DNA of 64,000 nucleotides from Natronococcus amylolyticus DSM 10524 (GTDB lineage Archaea; Halobacteriota; Halobacteria; Halobacteriales; Natrialbaceae): positions 93,060 through 157,059 of the forward strand of contig NZ_AOIB01000015.1 of assembly GCF_000337675.1 (NCBI RefSeq), given 5' to 3'. This document shows, piece after piece, positions 33,304 through 41,963 of this stretch (position 1 is its first letter; each line of letters starts with the position of its first letter). The position numbers and the translations under genes are program-made. A model generated the notes under the pieces. It had not been told where the DNA came from. It saw only the letters and a program-made list of their open reading frames with translations, and did no database searches.

Positions 33304-34281
33304 TCACGGCTCGGCAAGCCCCGGGAACAGCGCCTCCGCGATGACGATCGTCAGGTAGGCCTCGACGAACGCCGCGAGCGCGAGCAACAGCCAGCCGAAG
33401 ACGACGAGCAGCGTCGTCCGGGAGACGTACGCTTTCGTGAACAGCGATTCGCGCGAGCCGAGGAGTCGCTGGCCGGCCCGATGGAGGAACCGGAAGCCGA
33501 CGCCCGCGGCGATGAACAGCGCCGGAAGCTCGAAGATGCCGTGGGGGGCGAGCAGGGCGACGATCGGACCGAACCCGACCTCGAGCCCGGTGACGACCGC
33601 GATGTTGCCGACGATGATCCCATTAAACACCATGATGATCGTCGTCACCAGCCCGAGCGTGAGCGCGCCGAAGATCGCCGCCAAAAAGGGCGGCGTGTTC
33701 TGGACGAGGAAGAAGGTCGCTGAGAGCTCGATCCCGCCGCCCTCGGCGGGGTCGCCGTCGACGAACTCCTCGTCCCCGAACTCCTCGCTCAGAAGCTCGA
33801 GGAACAGCTCCGTGAGGTCGATTCCCGCGGCGACGAGTGCAGCCCCGAGGACGACCCCGCCGCCGAACAGCGCTGTCGCGAACCAGACGTAGAGGCGGTG
33901 TTCGGCCCAGCCCTCCGCGAGCGACGCGGCCACGCCGGAGCCCTCGGTCAGCGCGAGCGCGCCGAGTGCGGCGAACGCGAGTGCGAGCACGGCAGCGCCC
34001 GCCGCGGCCGTGGTGAGGTCGTGGACCGCGGCCGTCGCCCCTGCCGTCACGAGCGAGACCAGCGCCAGCGCGAACGCGAGGGTCGCCCAGCCGCGGTTCG
34101 GATCCGATCCCGGGCCCGGCTCCGTCCCGCTTCGGTCGGGATCCGGCGGCTGACTCGATGGAGTCTCTCGACCCTCAGAATCAAGCGGTTCGCGTCGCTC
34201 GCTCGCCGACTCGTCGGCCCGCGCCGACCGATCCGCCTCGGTCTGCTCGAGCGATCCCTCGTCGGCCCGTCGGTCGTTCAT
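33304..34281 (-). CDS. Stage II sporulation protein M (SpoIIM)-like membrane protein
   Basis: A 325-residue membrane protein. The first 65 residues are polar and disordered (Glu/Arg/Asp/Pro-rich), followed by about seven membrane helices. The SpoIIM/DUF95 signature is present: IIMVFNGIIVGNIAVVTGLE, then LAPHGIFELPALFIAAGVGF. Archaea do not sporulate; the family is widespread with unknown membrane-remodelling or transport roles. The long acidic extracellular-type loop DLTELFLELLSEEFGDEEFV is notable. It ends beside the inverted repeat in the preceding gap. Confidence 0.85.
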   Translation of the reverse strand: MNDRRADEGSLEQTEADRSARADESASERREPLDSEGRETPSSQPPDPDRSGTEPGPGSDPNRGWATLAFALALVSLVTAGATAAVHDLTTAAAGAAVLALAFAALGALALTEGSGVAASLAEGWAEHRLYVWFATALFGGGVVLGAALVAAGIDLTELFLELLSEEFGDEEFVDGDPAEGGGIELSATFFLVQNTPPFLAAIFGALTLGLVTTIIMVFNGIIVGNIAVVTGLEVGFGPIVALLAPHGIFELPALFIAAGVGFRFLHRAGQRLLGSRESLFTKAYVSRTTLLVVFGWLLLALAAFVEAYLTIVIAEALFPGLAEP

Positions 34282-34323
34282 ACCTTCTCTTGGGTCAAAC
34301 GGCGGATAAATCCGCCGGCAGGA

Positions 34324-35244
34324 CTATCGCTTGAGCAGTCGCCGGCACTGGCGCCATAGCTGTCGGCGACCGCGAGCGTCGCGGGCGATCCGTCCGTAGT
34401 TCGCCGCCGACTGGGCGATCCAGAGCAGTTTGTACGCTCGGAGTCGGCGCGCCGCGTCCGACTCGAGTCGAGCCTCGTTCGCGTACCCGGACCGCAACGT
34501 CGTCCGAAGCCGAGCACGCTCCTGCCAATCGAGTTCCCGCGCGTGGACGTCGACGAACCGGGCCTCGGCGCGGGCCAGCGCGTACTCGGCACGGGTGACG
34601 TGGGCGTTTCCCCAGTCGAGGACGCCCGTGATCGAGCCGGACGCGTCGATCACCAGGTTCGAAGGCTGGTAGTCGCCGTGGGTGAGCACCGGACGGGGGT
34701 TCGGATCGCCGGCCGGCGGTATCGGGAGCGCCTCGAGCGCGGGTCCGAAATCCACTGCATGCCAGCCCCCGGGCTCGCACAGCCGAAGCGTCGATCCTTC
34801 GCGGGCGACCCCGCCGACGCGGTCGAACGCGAGTGAGTCCGTCGCGTGGAGCCGACCGAGCAGCTCGCCGGCCTCCCGAACGAGCCGTTCGCGGACGTCG
34901 GGCTCGAGGACCGAGTACGTAGAACCGGGGTTCCGACCCGACAGGAACTCGTAGAGGGCCCACCGTTGGGGTCCATCGTCGGACGAATTGGCGAGCGAGC
35001 CCGATGCGAGCACCTCGGGAACCGGGAGCTCGGTCGCTGCGCCGACGAGGTCGACGACCAGTGGCTCGGTCACGTCACCAGTCCAGACGCTGGCGCCGCC
35101 GCGCTTGCAGACCGCCGTTTCGGGATCGTCCGCCAGCTCGAGGACGAGCGTGTCGGCGACCGAGCCCGGATCGGGGCGGCGGATCGATCGCAGTTCGGTC
35201 TCGAGGGCGGCCTCGACGATCCGTGCGACCGTCTCGGAGTTCAT
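34324..35244 (-). CDS. Phosphotransferase (APH/choline-kinase-like) family protein
   Basis: A 306-residue kinase-fold protein. The Brenner motif is LTHGDYQPSNLVIDASG near residues 188-204 and the metal-binding DFG-like motif is GVLDWGNAHV soon after. The N-terminal lobe has ETAVCKRGGASVW, where the Lys could bind ATP. Family members phosphorylate small molecules such as aminoglycosides, choline or homoserine; the true substrate is unknown and an antibiotic-resistance role is not implied. It diverges from the PRPP synthetase gene with 112 bases between. Confidence 0.85.
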   Translation of the reverse strand: MNSETVARIVEAALETELRSIRRPDPGSVADTLVLELADDPETAVCKRGGASVWTGDVTEPLVVDLVGAATELPVPEVLASGSLANSSDDGPQRWALYEFLSGRNPGSTYSVLEPDVRERLVREAGELLGRLHATDSLAFDRVGGVAREGSTLRLCEPGGWHAVDFGPALEALPIPPAGDPNPRPVLTHGDYQPSNLVIDASGSITGVLDWGNAHVTRAEYALARAEARFVDVHARELDWQERARLRTTLRSGYANEARLESDAARRLRAYKLLWIAQSAANYGRIARDARGRRQLWRQCRRLLKR

Positions 35245-35328
35245 CCGTTCGCGGGCTACGTTCGGCGGGTTCGTAGCCCTTCCGTCCCGCCCGGCCGTCG
35301 GCGACTTCGGCGCCGAGAACGAAAGCGG

Positions 35329-35335
35329 GTTTACC
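35329..35335 (+). promoter_or_regulatory. TATA box for prs
   Basis: GTTTACC lies 22-28 bases before the ATG at 35357, consistent with leaderless transcription. Confidence 0.5.
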
Positions 35336-35356
35336 CGCGGTGCTGTGGCAACGAGT

Positions 35357-36214
35357 ATGATCGTCAGCGGATCCAGCTCCCAGGCCGTCGCCGCGGCCCT
35401 CGCCCGCGAACTCGAGGAACCGCTCGCCGCCGTCGAGTACGACCGCTTCCCCGACGGCGAACTGCTCGCGGCCGCCCCCGACGTCGCCGACCGCGACGTC
35501 GAGCGGGCGATCGTCGTCGCCTCGACGACCTCGAGCGACGCCCACCTCGAGGTGCTCCAGCTTCAGGACGCCGTCCGGGAAGCCGGCGCCGACGAGGTCG
35601 TGACCGTGTTGCCGTACATGGGCTACGGTCGCCAGGACAAGGCCTTCGAGGCGGGCCACCCCATCTCGGCGCGAGCCGTCGCACGGGCCGTCTCGACCGG
35701 AACGGACCGCGTGCTCACCGTCAACCCCCACGAGGAATCGATCTGCGACTTTTTCGAGCCCTCGGCAACCGCCATCGACGCCGCCGACCGGCTGGCCAAC
35801 CCCCTCCCGGCCGATCTCGAGGATCCCGTCTTCCTCTCGCCCGACGCGGGTGCAGTGGAACTCGCCGAAACGGTTCGGGACGCCTACGGCGCGGGGGCGA
35901 CGGACTACTTCGAGAAGACCCGCCTCTCGGGGACCGAGGTCGAGATCTCGCCCAGCGACGTCGCCGTCGCCGATCGGGACGTGGTCGTCACCGACGACAT
36001 CATCGCGACGGGGTCGACGATGAGCGAGGCCGTCGGCGTCCTCGGTGAGCGGGGAGTCGGCCGGGTGTTCGTCACCTGCGTCCACCCGCTGCTCGCTCGC
36101 GACGCCGTTACGAAGCTCTCCCGGGCCGGTGTCGAGGCGATCTACGGCACCGACACGATCGAGCGCCAGTACAGCGCGGTCTCGGTCGCGCCGTCGATCG
36201 CCGACGAACTGTAA
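35357..36214 (+). CDS. prs: Ribose-phosphate pyrophosphokinase (PRPP synthetase)
   Basis: A 285-residue enzyme making PRPP from ribose 5-phosphate and ATP for nucleotide, histidine and tryptophan synthesis. Seen: FPDGELLAAAPDV, the flexible-loop region MGYGRQDKAFEAGHPISARA, NPHEESICDFF, and the PRPP-binding loop VVTDDIIATGSTM. It is shorter than bacterial Prs (about 310 residues), as is usual for the archaeal class. Start at 35357 fits both the conserved N-terminus MIVSGSSSQ and TATA spacing. Confidence 0.95.
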   Translation: MIVSGSSSQAVAAALARELEEPLAAVEYDRFPDGELLAAAPDVADRDVERAIVVASTTSSDAHLEVLQLQDAVREAGADEVVTVLPYMGYGRQDKAFEAGHPISARAVARAVSTGTDRVLTVNPHEESICDFFEPSATAIDAADRLANPLPADLEDPVFLSPDAGAVELAETVRDAYGAGATDYFEKTRLSGTEVEISPSDVAVADRDVVVTDDIIATGSTMSEAVGVLGERGVGRVFVTCVHPLLARDAVTKLSRAGVEAIYGTDTIERQYSAVSVAPSIADEL

Positions 36215-36636
36215 CGGCAGAACGGAGCACGGTTTCGGTATTCAGCCTCTCGAGTGGGAATTGCGTTCCGTATAGTTGGAACAGTGATCGCTTGCTCCGG
36301 CCGAGAGACGTTGCGGTGGCGCGCACTGGACGACGGCGAGCGACGAGCGAGCCGTGGTCCGACACTGTGCGAGGGATGAGCGAGAGAACGAAGTGACCGA
36401 GCGAATCGGCTGGGGAGCGTGTGGCGATCCCCTGTGTTCGTGCGGGCAGATCCTGCTCTCGGGGAGAGTACGGTGAGAGCACGGCGAGAGCCCCTGACCA
36501 TTTTCAGACCCACCCAGCGGTGGTTTGTCGGAACTGCAGACCCGAGGCCGGCCGATCCACACATACCACTCCGTAACGGACCTCACGGATCAGGCCCGGA
36601 GCCGTCCGAAAGATCGGTGATTCTCGCCGAACGGAA
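36215..36636. repeat. Intergenic region resembling a dispersed haloarchaeal repeat
   Basis: No gene in 422 bases between convergent prs and ileS. The part from about 36275 to 36540 has the low-complexity GAGCGA/GAACGAAGTGA wording and the CGGCTGGGGAG block that I associate with multi-copy intergenic sequence in Natrialbales, and a hairpin CCACC-CAGC-GGTGG at 36510-36523. Copy number cannot be judged here. Confidence 0.4.
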
Positions 36637-39600
36637 CTAGTCCGAGGCCTCCGCCGCCGCAACCGGCTCGAGCGCGATCTCCATCGCGACCCCGTCGACG
36701 TCCCACTCCTTGCGGTGACCGTCCTCGACGGTCCGCAGCTCGTCGGCTCGGACCTCCTCGCGGATCAGGTCCTCGCGGTTCTCGACCAGCGAGGCCACAC
36801 GGTCGTCGTCGATCCCGACCTCGAGGGTGATCCGCTCCTCGACGTCCAGGTCGAGGTCCTTGCGCATCTCCTGGACCCGGCGGATGACCTCGCGGGCGTA
36901 CCCCTCGCTCTCGATGTCGTCGGTGAGCGAGGCGTCGACGTAGGCGACCCCGCGGTCGTCGCCGTCGAGCGAGAAGGCGGTGCCGGCGATGTCGTCTGGG
37001 GTCTCGGTGACGAAGGAGACCATCGACTCCTCGATCGACTCGCCCTCCTCGAGCACGTCGTCGACGGCCGCCTCGAGGGCCTCGAGATCCGGCTCGTCGA
37101 TGCGGGCTTCGTTGAGCGCGTTCATCACCTGCCCGGCGCGGCCGCCGAAGGCCGGGCCGAGTTCGCTCATGTCCGCCTCGGCGCTGTACCGCAGCTCCTC
37201 CCAGCGGTTCTCGGCCGAGACGAGTTCGATCTCGCGGGCGTTGAGCCGATCCTCGAGCAGGTCGGTATGGCGTTCGACCGCTTCGGCGACCCGTTCGTCG
37301 TCGGCCGCGACGACGACCCGTGGGACGGGCCAGCGCAGTTTGCGGCCGGCCTGCTGGCGGGCGTTGGCGCCCGCTTCTTCGATCGCCCGCAGGGAGGCGA
37401 CGTCGTCCTCGAGTTGGTCGTCGACCCAGTACTCCTCGACGTCGGGCCAGTCGCACATGTGGACGGTGTCGTGTTCGGCCCCGCCAGTGAGGGTGCCGTA
37501 GATCTCGTCGCTGACGAACGGCGCGTAGGGGGCGAGCAGGGCGACCGTCTCCCGCAGGACGCGATAGATCGTCGCGTAGGCCGCCTCCTTGGAGGCGCTG
37601 TCCTCCTCCTCCCACATCCGTTCGCGGACCGCCTGGACGTAGAATCGGGAGACGTCCTCGACGACGAACTCGAGCAGCGCATCGAGGGCCTTGTCCTGGC
37701 GGTAGCCCTCGAACGCCTCGGTCATCTCGGCTTTCGTCGACTGCAGCCGGGCGAGGACCCACTCGTCGATCAGCTCGAGGTCGGTATCAACCTCGTCTAG
37801 GGTCGTTTCCTGTGGATCGAAGTCGTCCAGCCGCATGTACGGCAGCGGGAACCGGAAGACGTTCCACAGCGTCCGGAGGGTGTCCTCCATCGTCTGCATG
37901 CCGTCCCAGGAGAAGCGCATGTCGTCGCCCTGTGGGTTGTTCGACAGCAGGAAGAGTCGCATGACGTCCCGGCCGTGGCGGTCGATCGCCTCGTGGGGGT
38001 CGATCAGGATGTCCTTGGACTTGCTCATCGCGCGGCCGTCTGGCATCAGCGCGTGGCCGTGCATCAGCACTTCCTGGTAGGGGCTTTCGCCAAGCGCCGC
38101 AGTTCCCATCCCGAGCTGGGACCAGAACCAGCCCCGGGTCTGGTCGTGAGCCTCGAGGATGAGGTCGGCGGGCCAGAGTTCGTCGAACCGGCTGTCGTCG
38201 GCAGGGTAGTTCAGCGTCCCCCACGACGCCACCGAGGAGTCGAGCCAGACGTCGAAGACGTCGGGAACGCGGGTGTACGTCTTGCCGTCCTCGGTGATCG
38301 TCAGCTCGTCGACGGTGTCCTTGTGGAGGTCGACACTGCCGTGCTCGATCTCCTGGTCGACGCGCTCGACGAGCTCCTCGCGATCGCTGATGACGATCAT
38401 GTCCTCGTCGTCGTCTCGATCCTCGGGCGTCCAGACGGGGAGGGGGATGCCCCAGTAGCGCTGGCGGGAGACGTTCCAGTCGGGCGCCTCCTCGACGAAG
38501 TCACGGAACCGGTTGTCCCGTGCCCACTGCGGGTGCCACTCGCTGTCCTCGATGTTGTCGAGCAGCTCCTCCTTGACGTCGGTGATCGTGATGAACCACT
38601 GGTCGGTAACGATCTGGACGATGCCCGTATCGCAGCGCCAGCAGTGGCCGTAGCTGTGGTGGACCGTTCCCGAGGACAGCATCGCCCCGTTGTCCTCGAG
38701 GTCGGCGATGATCTCCTCGTCGGCCTCCTTGACGAACTGGCCCTCGTACGCGCCGGCCTGGTCGGTGTAGACGCCGTCGCCGGCGACGGGACAGAAGATC
38801 GGCAGGCCGAGTTCGCGACCGCGCTCGAAGTCCTCCTCACCGTGGCCGGGCGCGGAGTGGACCAGCCCGGTGCGGTCGGCCTCGACGTACTCGGCGTCGT
38901 AGATCTGGAGGGCGTCGTCGACGTCGACGTGGTCGGGCACCTCCTCGGCGAGGGGGTGTTCGTACTCCCAGCCGATCATCTCCTCGCCCGTAACCGTCTC
39001 GAGGACCTCGTAGTCGTCGTACCGGCCCTCCTTCAGCACGCCCTCGACGCACTCCTCGGCGACGTAGATGACCTCCTCCTCGCCGTCGCGCTCGGCGCGG
39101 ACGCCCTGGTAGGTCAGGTCGGGATCGACCGCGACGAACGTGTTCGCCGGAATCGTCCACGGCGTCGTCGTCCAGACGACGACCGACCCCTCCCGATCCT
39201 CGAGGTCGAACTTGACGTAGACCGAGGGATCCTCGACGTCCTCGTACTCGACCTCGTTGTTCGCGATGGCGGTCTCACATCGCGGACACTGCGAGATCGA
39301 ACGGTGGCCCTTCTCGACGAGACCGCGCTCTGCGGCCTTCGAGAAGCCCCACCAGGCGGCCTCCATGTACTCTGGTTCGACGGTCCGGTAGGGGTCGTCC
39401 CAGTCCATCCAGACGCCGAAGTCCTGGAAGTCGGACTGGAGCCCCTCGAGCTGTTCGTCGGCGTACTCCTTGCACTCCCGGATGAACTCGTCCTCGCCGA
39501 ACTCCTCGATATCCTTCTTGTTCTCGAAACCGAGCCGTTCCTCGACCCGGGTCTCGATCGGCAGCCCGTGCATGTCGTAGCCCGGACGGTCGGTGACGTC

Positions 39601-39837
39601 GTACCCCTGCATCCGCAGGAAGCGGATGTAGACGTCCTTCAGGGACTTGTTCCAGGTCGTTCCCATGTGTGCCGACCCCGACGTGTACGGCGGGCCGTCG
39701 ACGAAGAAGAAGGAGTCGCCGTCGGATCGGTGCTCGACCGTCTGTTCGTAGGCGTCGACGTCGTCCCAGTAGTCGAAGACCCGCTGCTCGAGCGCGTGGG
39801 GGTCGTACTGGTCGTCAACCTCGCCGAACCTGCTCAT
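36637..39837 (-). CDS. ileS: Isoleucyl-tRNA synthetase
   Basis: A 1066-residue class I aminoacyl-tRNA synthetase charging tRNA-Ile. The HIGH-type motif is GSAHMGTTWNK near residues 54-64, the KMSKS motif is RAMSKSKD, and the editing domain (CP1) is complete between them (about 200-410, with TTPWTIPANTFVAV and HSAPGHGEEDFERG). Zinc-ligand CxxC in SQCPRCETAIANNEVEYED and CWRCDTGIV are visible. The C-terminal anticodon-binding region is the long archaeal/eukaryal type. No intein. It is monocistronic. Confidence 0.97.
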   Translation of the reverse strand: MSRFGEVDDQYDPHALEQRVFDYWDDVDAYEQTVEHRSDGDSFFFVDGPPYTSGSAHMGTTWNKSLKDVYIRFLRMQGYDVTDRPGYDMHGLPIETRVEERLGFENKKDIEEFGEDEFIRECKEYADEQLEGLQSDFQDFGVWMDWDDPYRTVEPEYMEAAWWGFSKAAERGLVEKGHRSISQCPRCETAIANNEVEYEDVEDPSVYVKFDLEDREGSVVVWTTTPWTIPANTFVAVDPDLTYQGVRAERDGEEEVIYVAEECVEGVLKEGRYDDYEVLETVTGEEMIGWEYEHPLAEEVPDHVDVDDALQIYDAEYVEADRTGLVHSAPGHGEEDFERGRELGLPIFCPVAGDGVYTDQAGAYEGQFVKEADEEIIADLEDNGAMLSSGTVHHSYGHCWRCDTGIVQIVTDQWFITITDVKEELLDNIEDSEWHPQWARDNRFRDFVEEAPDWNVSRQRYWGIPLPVWTPEDRDDDEDMIVISDREELVERVDQEIEHGSVDLHKDTVDELTITEDGKTYTRVPDVFDVWLDSSVASWGTLNYPADDSRFDELWPADLILEAHDQTRGWFWSQLGMGTAALGESPYQEVLMHGHALMPDGRAMSKSKDILIDPHEAIDRHGRDVMRLFLLSNNPQGDDMRFSWDGMQTMEDTLRTLWNVFRFPLPYMRLDDFDPQETTLDEVDTDLELIDEWVLARLQSTKAEMTEAFEGYRQDKALDALLEFVVEDVSRFYVQAVRERMWEEEDSASKEAAYATIYRVLRETVALLAPYAPFVSDEIYGTLTGGAEHDTVHMCDWPDVEEYWVDDQLEDDVASLRAIEEAGANARQQAGRKLRWPVPRVVVAADDERVAEAVERHTDLLEDRLNAREIELVSAENRWEELRYSAEADMSELGPAFGGRAGQVMNALNEARIDEPDLEALEAAVDDVLEEGESIEESMVSFVTETPDDIAGTAFSLDGDDRGVAYVDASLTDDIESEGYAREVIRRVQEMRKDLDLDVEERITLEVGIDDDRVASLVENREDLIREEVRADELRTVEDGHRKEWDVDGVAMEIALEPVAAAEASD

Positions 39838-39993
39838 ACCAGACGTAATTGCACGGGACGGTAAAGAGGAATCGATATTGCAGGTTCGGCTCGACGGCGA
39901 TCAGGGGACCTCGCAGCCACCGCCGTACGACACGGAAGTAGGCTCTCAGGACGCCCGCTTGGTTCGTGTTGACTATCCGAACGTAGAACAAAC

Positions 39994-40001
39994 ACTATAT
40001 G
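39994..40001 (+). promoter_or_regulatory. TATA box for the small membrane-protein pair
   Basis: ACTATATG lies 23-30 bases before the ATG at 40024, one of the clearest TATA boxes in the window, and is the main support for the 49-codon gene. Confidence 0.65.
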
Positions 40002-40023
40002 TTTGATCCCTGTTGTACCCCGT

Positions 40024-40173
40024 ATGGCGATCAGCAGTCTGGTCGGGCTCACGTTCGTCTTCGCGTTTCTGACGGCGGCGTCGTACGTTGGCACTCGGTT
40101 GGCGATGCGGGACGTCACACCGCGAGGACCGAACCGCGAGTACGCGCCCGAGGAGCGACCGGATGAGGGGTGA
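40024..40173 (+). CDS. Small single-helix membrane protein
   Basis: A 49-residue product, MAISSLVGLTFVFAFLTAAS then YVGTRLAMRDVTPRGPNREY and a charged tail. One membrane helix (about residues 5-24) is predicted with a cytoplasmic basic/acidic C-terminus. It has a well-placed TATA box and its 3' end overlaps the following membrane-protein gene by 11 bases, so the two form a unit. Function unknown. Confidence 0.65.
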   Translation: MAISSLVGLTFVFAFLTAASYVGTRLAMRDVTPRGPNREYAPEERPDEG

Positions 40174-40465
40174 GCGATCCGAAACCGACACTCGAGGACC
40201 GAGTGACGGGCGTTCTCTCGAGGCCCGCGATACAGTCGCAGTCCTGTTCGACCGGGAGGTACTGAAACTCCTCGCGGTCGTTGTCGCCGGCTGGTGGATG
40301 CTCGAGGCGGGAGGGGCGGGGACCGCGAGTTCGCCGGGGTTCCCGCACCTGCTGTACGAGGGGATCGGTGCGTTCACGACGCTCGTTGGCGCCGCCCTCC
40401 TCGTCGTCGGATCGCTCGCGTTGCTGGTCAAGCTGGTCTACGAGGCGACGAAACTGACAGAGTAG
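40163..40465 (+). CDS. Two-helix membrane protein
   Basis: A 100-residue protein with a polar N-terminus (1-30) and hydrophobic segments at about 33-51 (REVLKLLAVVVAGWWMLEAG) and 68-92 (GIGAFTTLVGAALLVVGSLA). Start taken at ATG 40163 because it lies inside the end of the preceding small gene, a common coupling. The 303-base gene ends one base before the stop of the convergent membrane-protein gene. Function unknown. Confidence 0.68.
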   Translation: MRGERSETDTRGPSDGRSLEARDTVAVLFDREVLKLLAVVVAGWWMLEAGGAGTASSPGFPHLLYEGIGAFTTLVGAALLVVGSLALLVKLVYEATKLTE

Positions 40466-40466
40466 G

Positions 40467-40694
40467 TTAGCTCGAGCGAATCGACGCGAAGACTTTCTGG
40501 TAGCCGATGCCGTAGACGCCGGCGTAGAGCATGATCGCACCGATCGCGGCGAGCCAGAGAGCGACCATCGCCTCGCCGGAGCCGAAGTGCTGGAGGCTCG
40601 CGTACTCCGCAGCGAGCCCGCCGGCTGTCAGGACGGCCGCGGCGAGGACGTAGAGTAACAGTGCAAGCGATTCGGCGATGAGTTCGGAACCCAT
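40467..40694 (-). CDS. Small membrane protein
   Basis: A 75-residue protein with two membrane helices (about 5-27 and 43-65): ESLALLLYVLAAAVLTAGGL and VALWLAAIGAIMLYAGVYGI. It ends GYQKVFASIRSS. Conserved across haloarchaea as an unnamed family to my knowledge. It diverges from the uracil-DNA glycosylase gene and is convergent with the pair at 40024-40465, one base apart. Confidence 0.72.
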   Translation of the reverse strand: MGSELIAESLALLLYVLAAAVLTAGGLAAEYASLQHFGSGEAMVALWLAAIGAIMLYAGVYGIGYQKVFASIRSS

Positions 40695-40756
40695 TGTCGT
40701 CCGAGAGTCCCCCGGTGAAGGTAAACCTGTCCCTCGCTCTACCGCGATCCGACCGG

Positions 40757-40764
40757 CCTATACG
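40757..40764 (+). promoter_or_regulatory. TATA box deciding the UDG start
   Basis: CCTATACG lies 22-29 bases before the GTG at 40786. It therefore sits inside the longer frame that opens at 40678 and argues that the gene really starts at the GTG. Confidence 0.6.
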
Positions 40765-40785
40765 CCTCGAGCCCCGAACGAGCCC

Positions 40786-41469
40786 GTGCCAGCTTCGAAC
40801 GACGCGACCGACTCCGGCACCGCCCCCGAGCCGCCGTTTCCCGACTCGAGAAACGTCATCGAGCCCGACTGCCGGCGCTGTCCCGTCCTCGCCGAGAACC
40901 GCAACTGCATCTCGTGGGGAACTGGCCCGCTCGACGCCGGCGTACTCGTCGTCGGCGAGGCACCCGGATACGGAAACCCCGACGCCAACCGCTGGAAGGG
41001 GGGCAACTGGACGGGGAAGGCCTACACCTCCCGCCACTCCGGTCGACGGATCCGGCGGATGCTCGAGCGGGTCGGCCACGACGAGCGGTCGTACTACACG
41101 AACGCCGTGAAGTGTTTTCCCGCGAGCGAGGAGGATCCGACCAGCAACCGCGAGCCGACCGACGAGGAGCGAGCGAACTGCCGAGCCCACCTGGTGACGG
41201 AGGTCGAGACCCTCGAGCCCGACGTCGTTCTCGCGACGGGGAAACACGCGACGAAATCGGTGCTGGCGGCCGAGGAGCGGAGGCTCGACGGGTTCATCGA
41301 TTCGGTCCTCGAGCCCGTCCGCTGTGAGACCCTCGACACCTGGCTCGTGCCGATTCTCCACCCGTCCTACCAGGACGTCTGGATCGTCCGCATGGGGTAC
41401 GAACCCGAGGAGTACCTCGCCGAGATCGGCTCGACGCTCGACGAACTCGTCGGTGGCTCCGACGCCTGA
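40786..41469 (+). CDS. Fe-S uracil-DNA glycosylase (family 4/5-like)
   Basis: A 227-residue member of the UDG superfamily that removes uracil from DNA in base-excision repair. The cluster cysteines begin with CRRC (29-32); later cysteines at 110 (NAVKCFPAS) and 132 complete a likely 4Fe-4S site. The catalytic-water motif region is VVGEAPGYGNPDANR (56-70) and the C-terminal DNA-intercalating motif is LHPSYQDVW. GTG start chosen from TATA spacing. Whether it is family 4 (UDGa) or 5 (UDGb) is not certain. Its last codons lie in a direct repeat that continues into the Rieske promoter. Confidence 0.87.
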   Translation: MPASNDATDSGTAPEPPFPDSRNVIEPDCRRCPVLAENRNCISWGTGPLDAGVLVVGEAPGYGNPDANRWKGGNWTGKAYTSRHSGRRIRRMLERVGHDERSYYTNAVKCFPASEEDPTSNREPTDEERANCRAHLVTEVETLEPDVVLATGKHATKSVLAAEERRLDGFIDSVLEPVRCETLDTWLVPILHPSYQDVWIVRMGYEPEEYLAEIGSTLDELVGGSDA

Positions 41470-41505
41470 GCTCTTCGCCAGCCCCGACGCCTAAGCCCTT
41501 CGCCA
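41459..41505 (+). repeat. Tandem 22-bp direct repeat spanning the UDG stop and Rieske promoter
   Basis: CCGACGCCTGAGCTCTTCGC at 41459 onward recurs 25 bases later (41484-41505) with two changes (G to A, T to C). The first copy contains the UDG stop codon. The second copy changes CTGAGC to CTAAGC, giving a TATA-like element 22-29 bases before the Rieske start codon at 41519. Confidence 0.75.
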
Positions 41506-41518
41506 CTCAACTCGAGGT

Positions 41519-41953
41519 ATGGCGGTTCGACACCGACTGACGAGCGTCGAAACGGTTCTCGAGGACGGCTCCTGGCTGTTTACGGTTCGGGACAGTCGCG
41601 GCGACGAGGAGGAGGTGATCCTCGTCCCCTGCGACGACGACGATCGCGGCCCCGTCGAGGCGTGGGTCAACCGGTGTACCCACGAGGAACAGCGGCTCCA
41701 CCGTGAGGGCGTCGGTGCCGTGATCCGCGACGGCGGGATCGTCTGTCCGAAACACGGCTCGGTGTTCGAGAGCTGCTCGGGCTACTGTGACAACGGCGAG
41801 GCCGCGAATACGACGCTGGTCGATGTCGGGATCGATGTCGAGGACGGAGAGGTGTACCTTACCGACGACGACGCCAGCTTCCTTCGGGAGGGCGGGACGA
41901 GCGACGACGACGGTGATGGGGGACCGAGTTCGACCTCTCACGTCCAGTTCTAG
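41519..41953 (+). CDS. Rieske 2Fe-2S protein
   Basis: A 144-residue soluble Rieske-type protein. The cluster ligands are Cys53-x-His55 in NRCTHEEQR and Cys76-x2-His79 in GIVCPKHGSVFES. There is no signal or membrane segment, so it is a ferredoxin-like electron carrier and not the membrane-bound bc1 subunit. After a short beta domain the chain ends in an acidic, disordered tail. No oxygenase gene is adjacent, so its partner is not evident. It is convergent with the histidine kinase, 10 bases apart. Confidence 0.87.
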   Translation: MAVRHRLTSVETVLEDGSWLFTVRDSRGDEEEVILVPCDDDDRGPVEAWVNRCTHEEQRLHREGVGAVIRDGGIVCPKHGSVFESCSGYCDNGEAANTTLVDVGIDVEDGEVYLTDDDASFLREGGTSDDDGDGGPSSTSHVQF

Positions 41954-41963
41954 TCGGCGCCGA

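Noticed and set aside
34324-35244. Antibiotic-resistance aminoglycoside kinase
   Set aside because: The fold is shared by many metabolic kinases; nothing in sequence or context points to aminoglycosides.
37975-39864. A 629-codon plus-strand frame
   Set aside because: Antisense to ileS, which has complete synthetase motifs; the plus-strand product is hydrophobic-acidic noise typical of such shadows.
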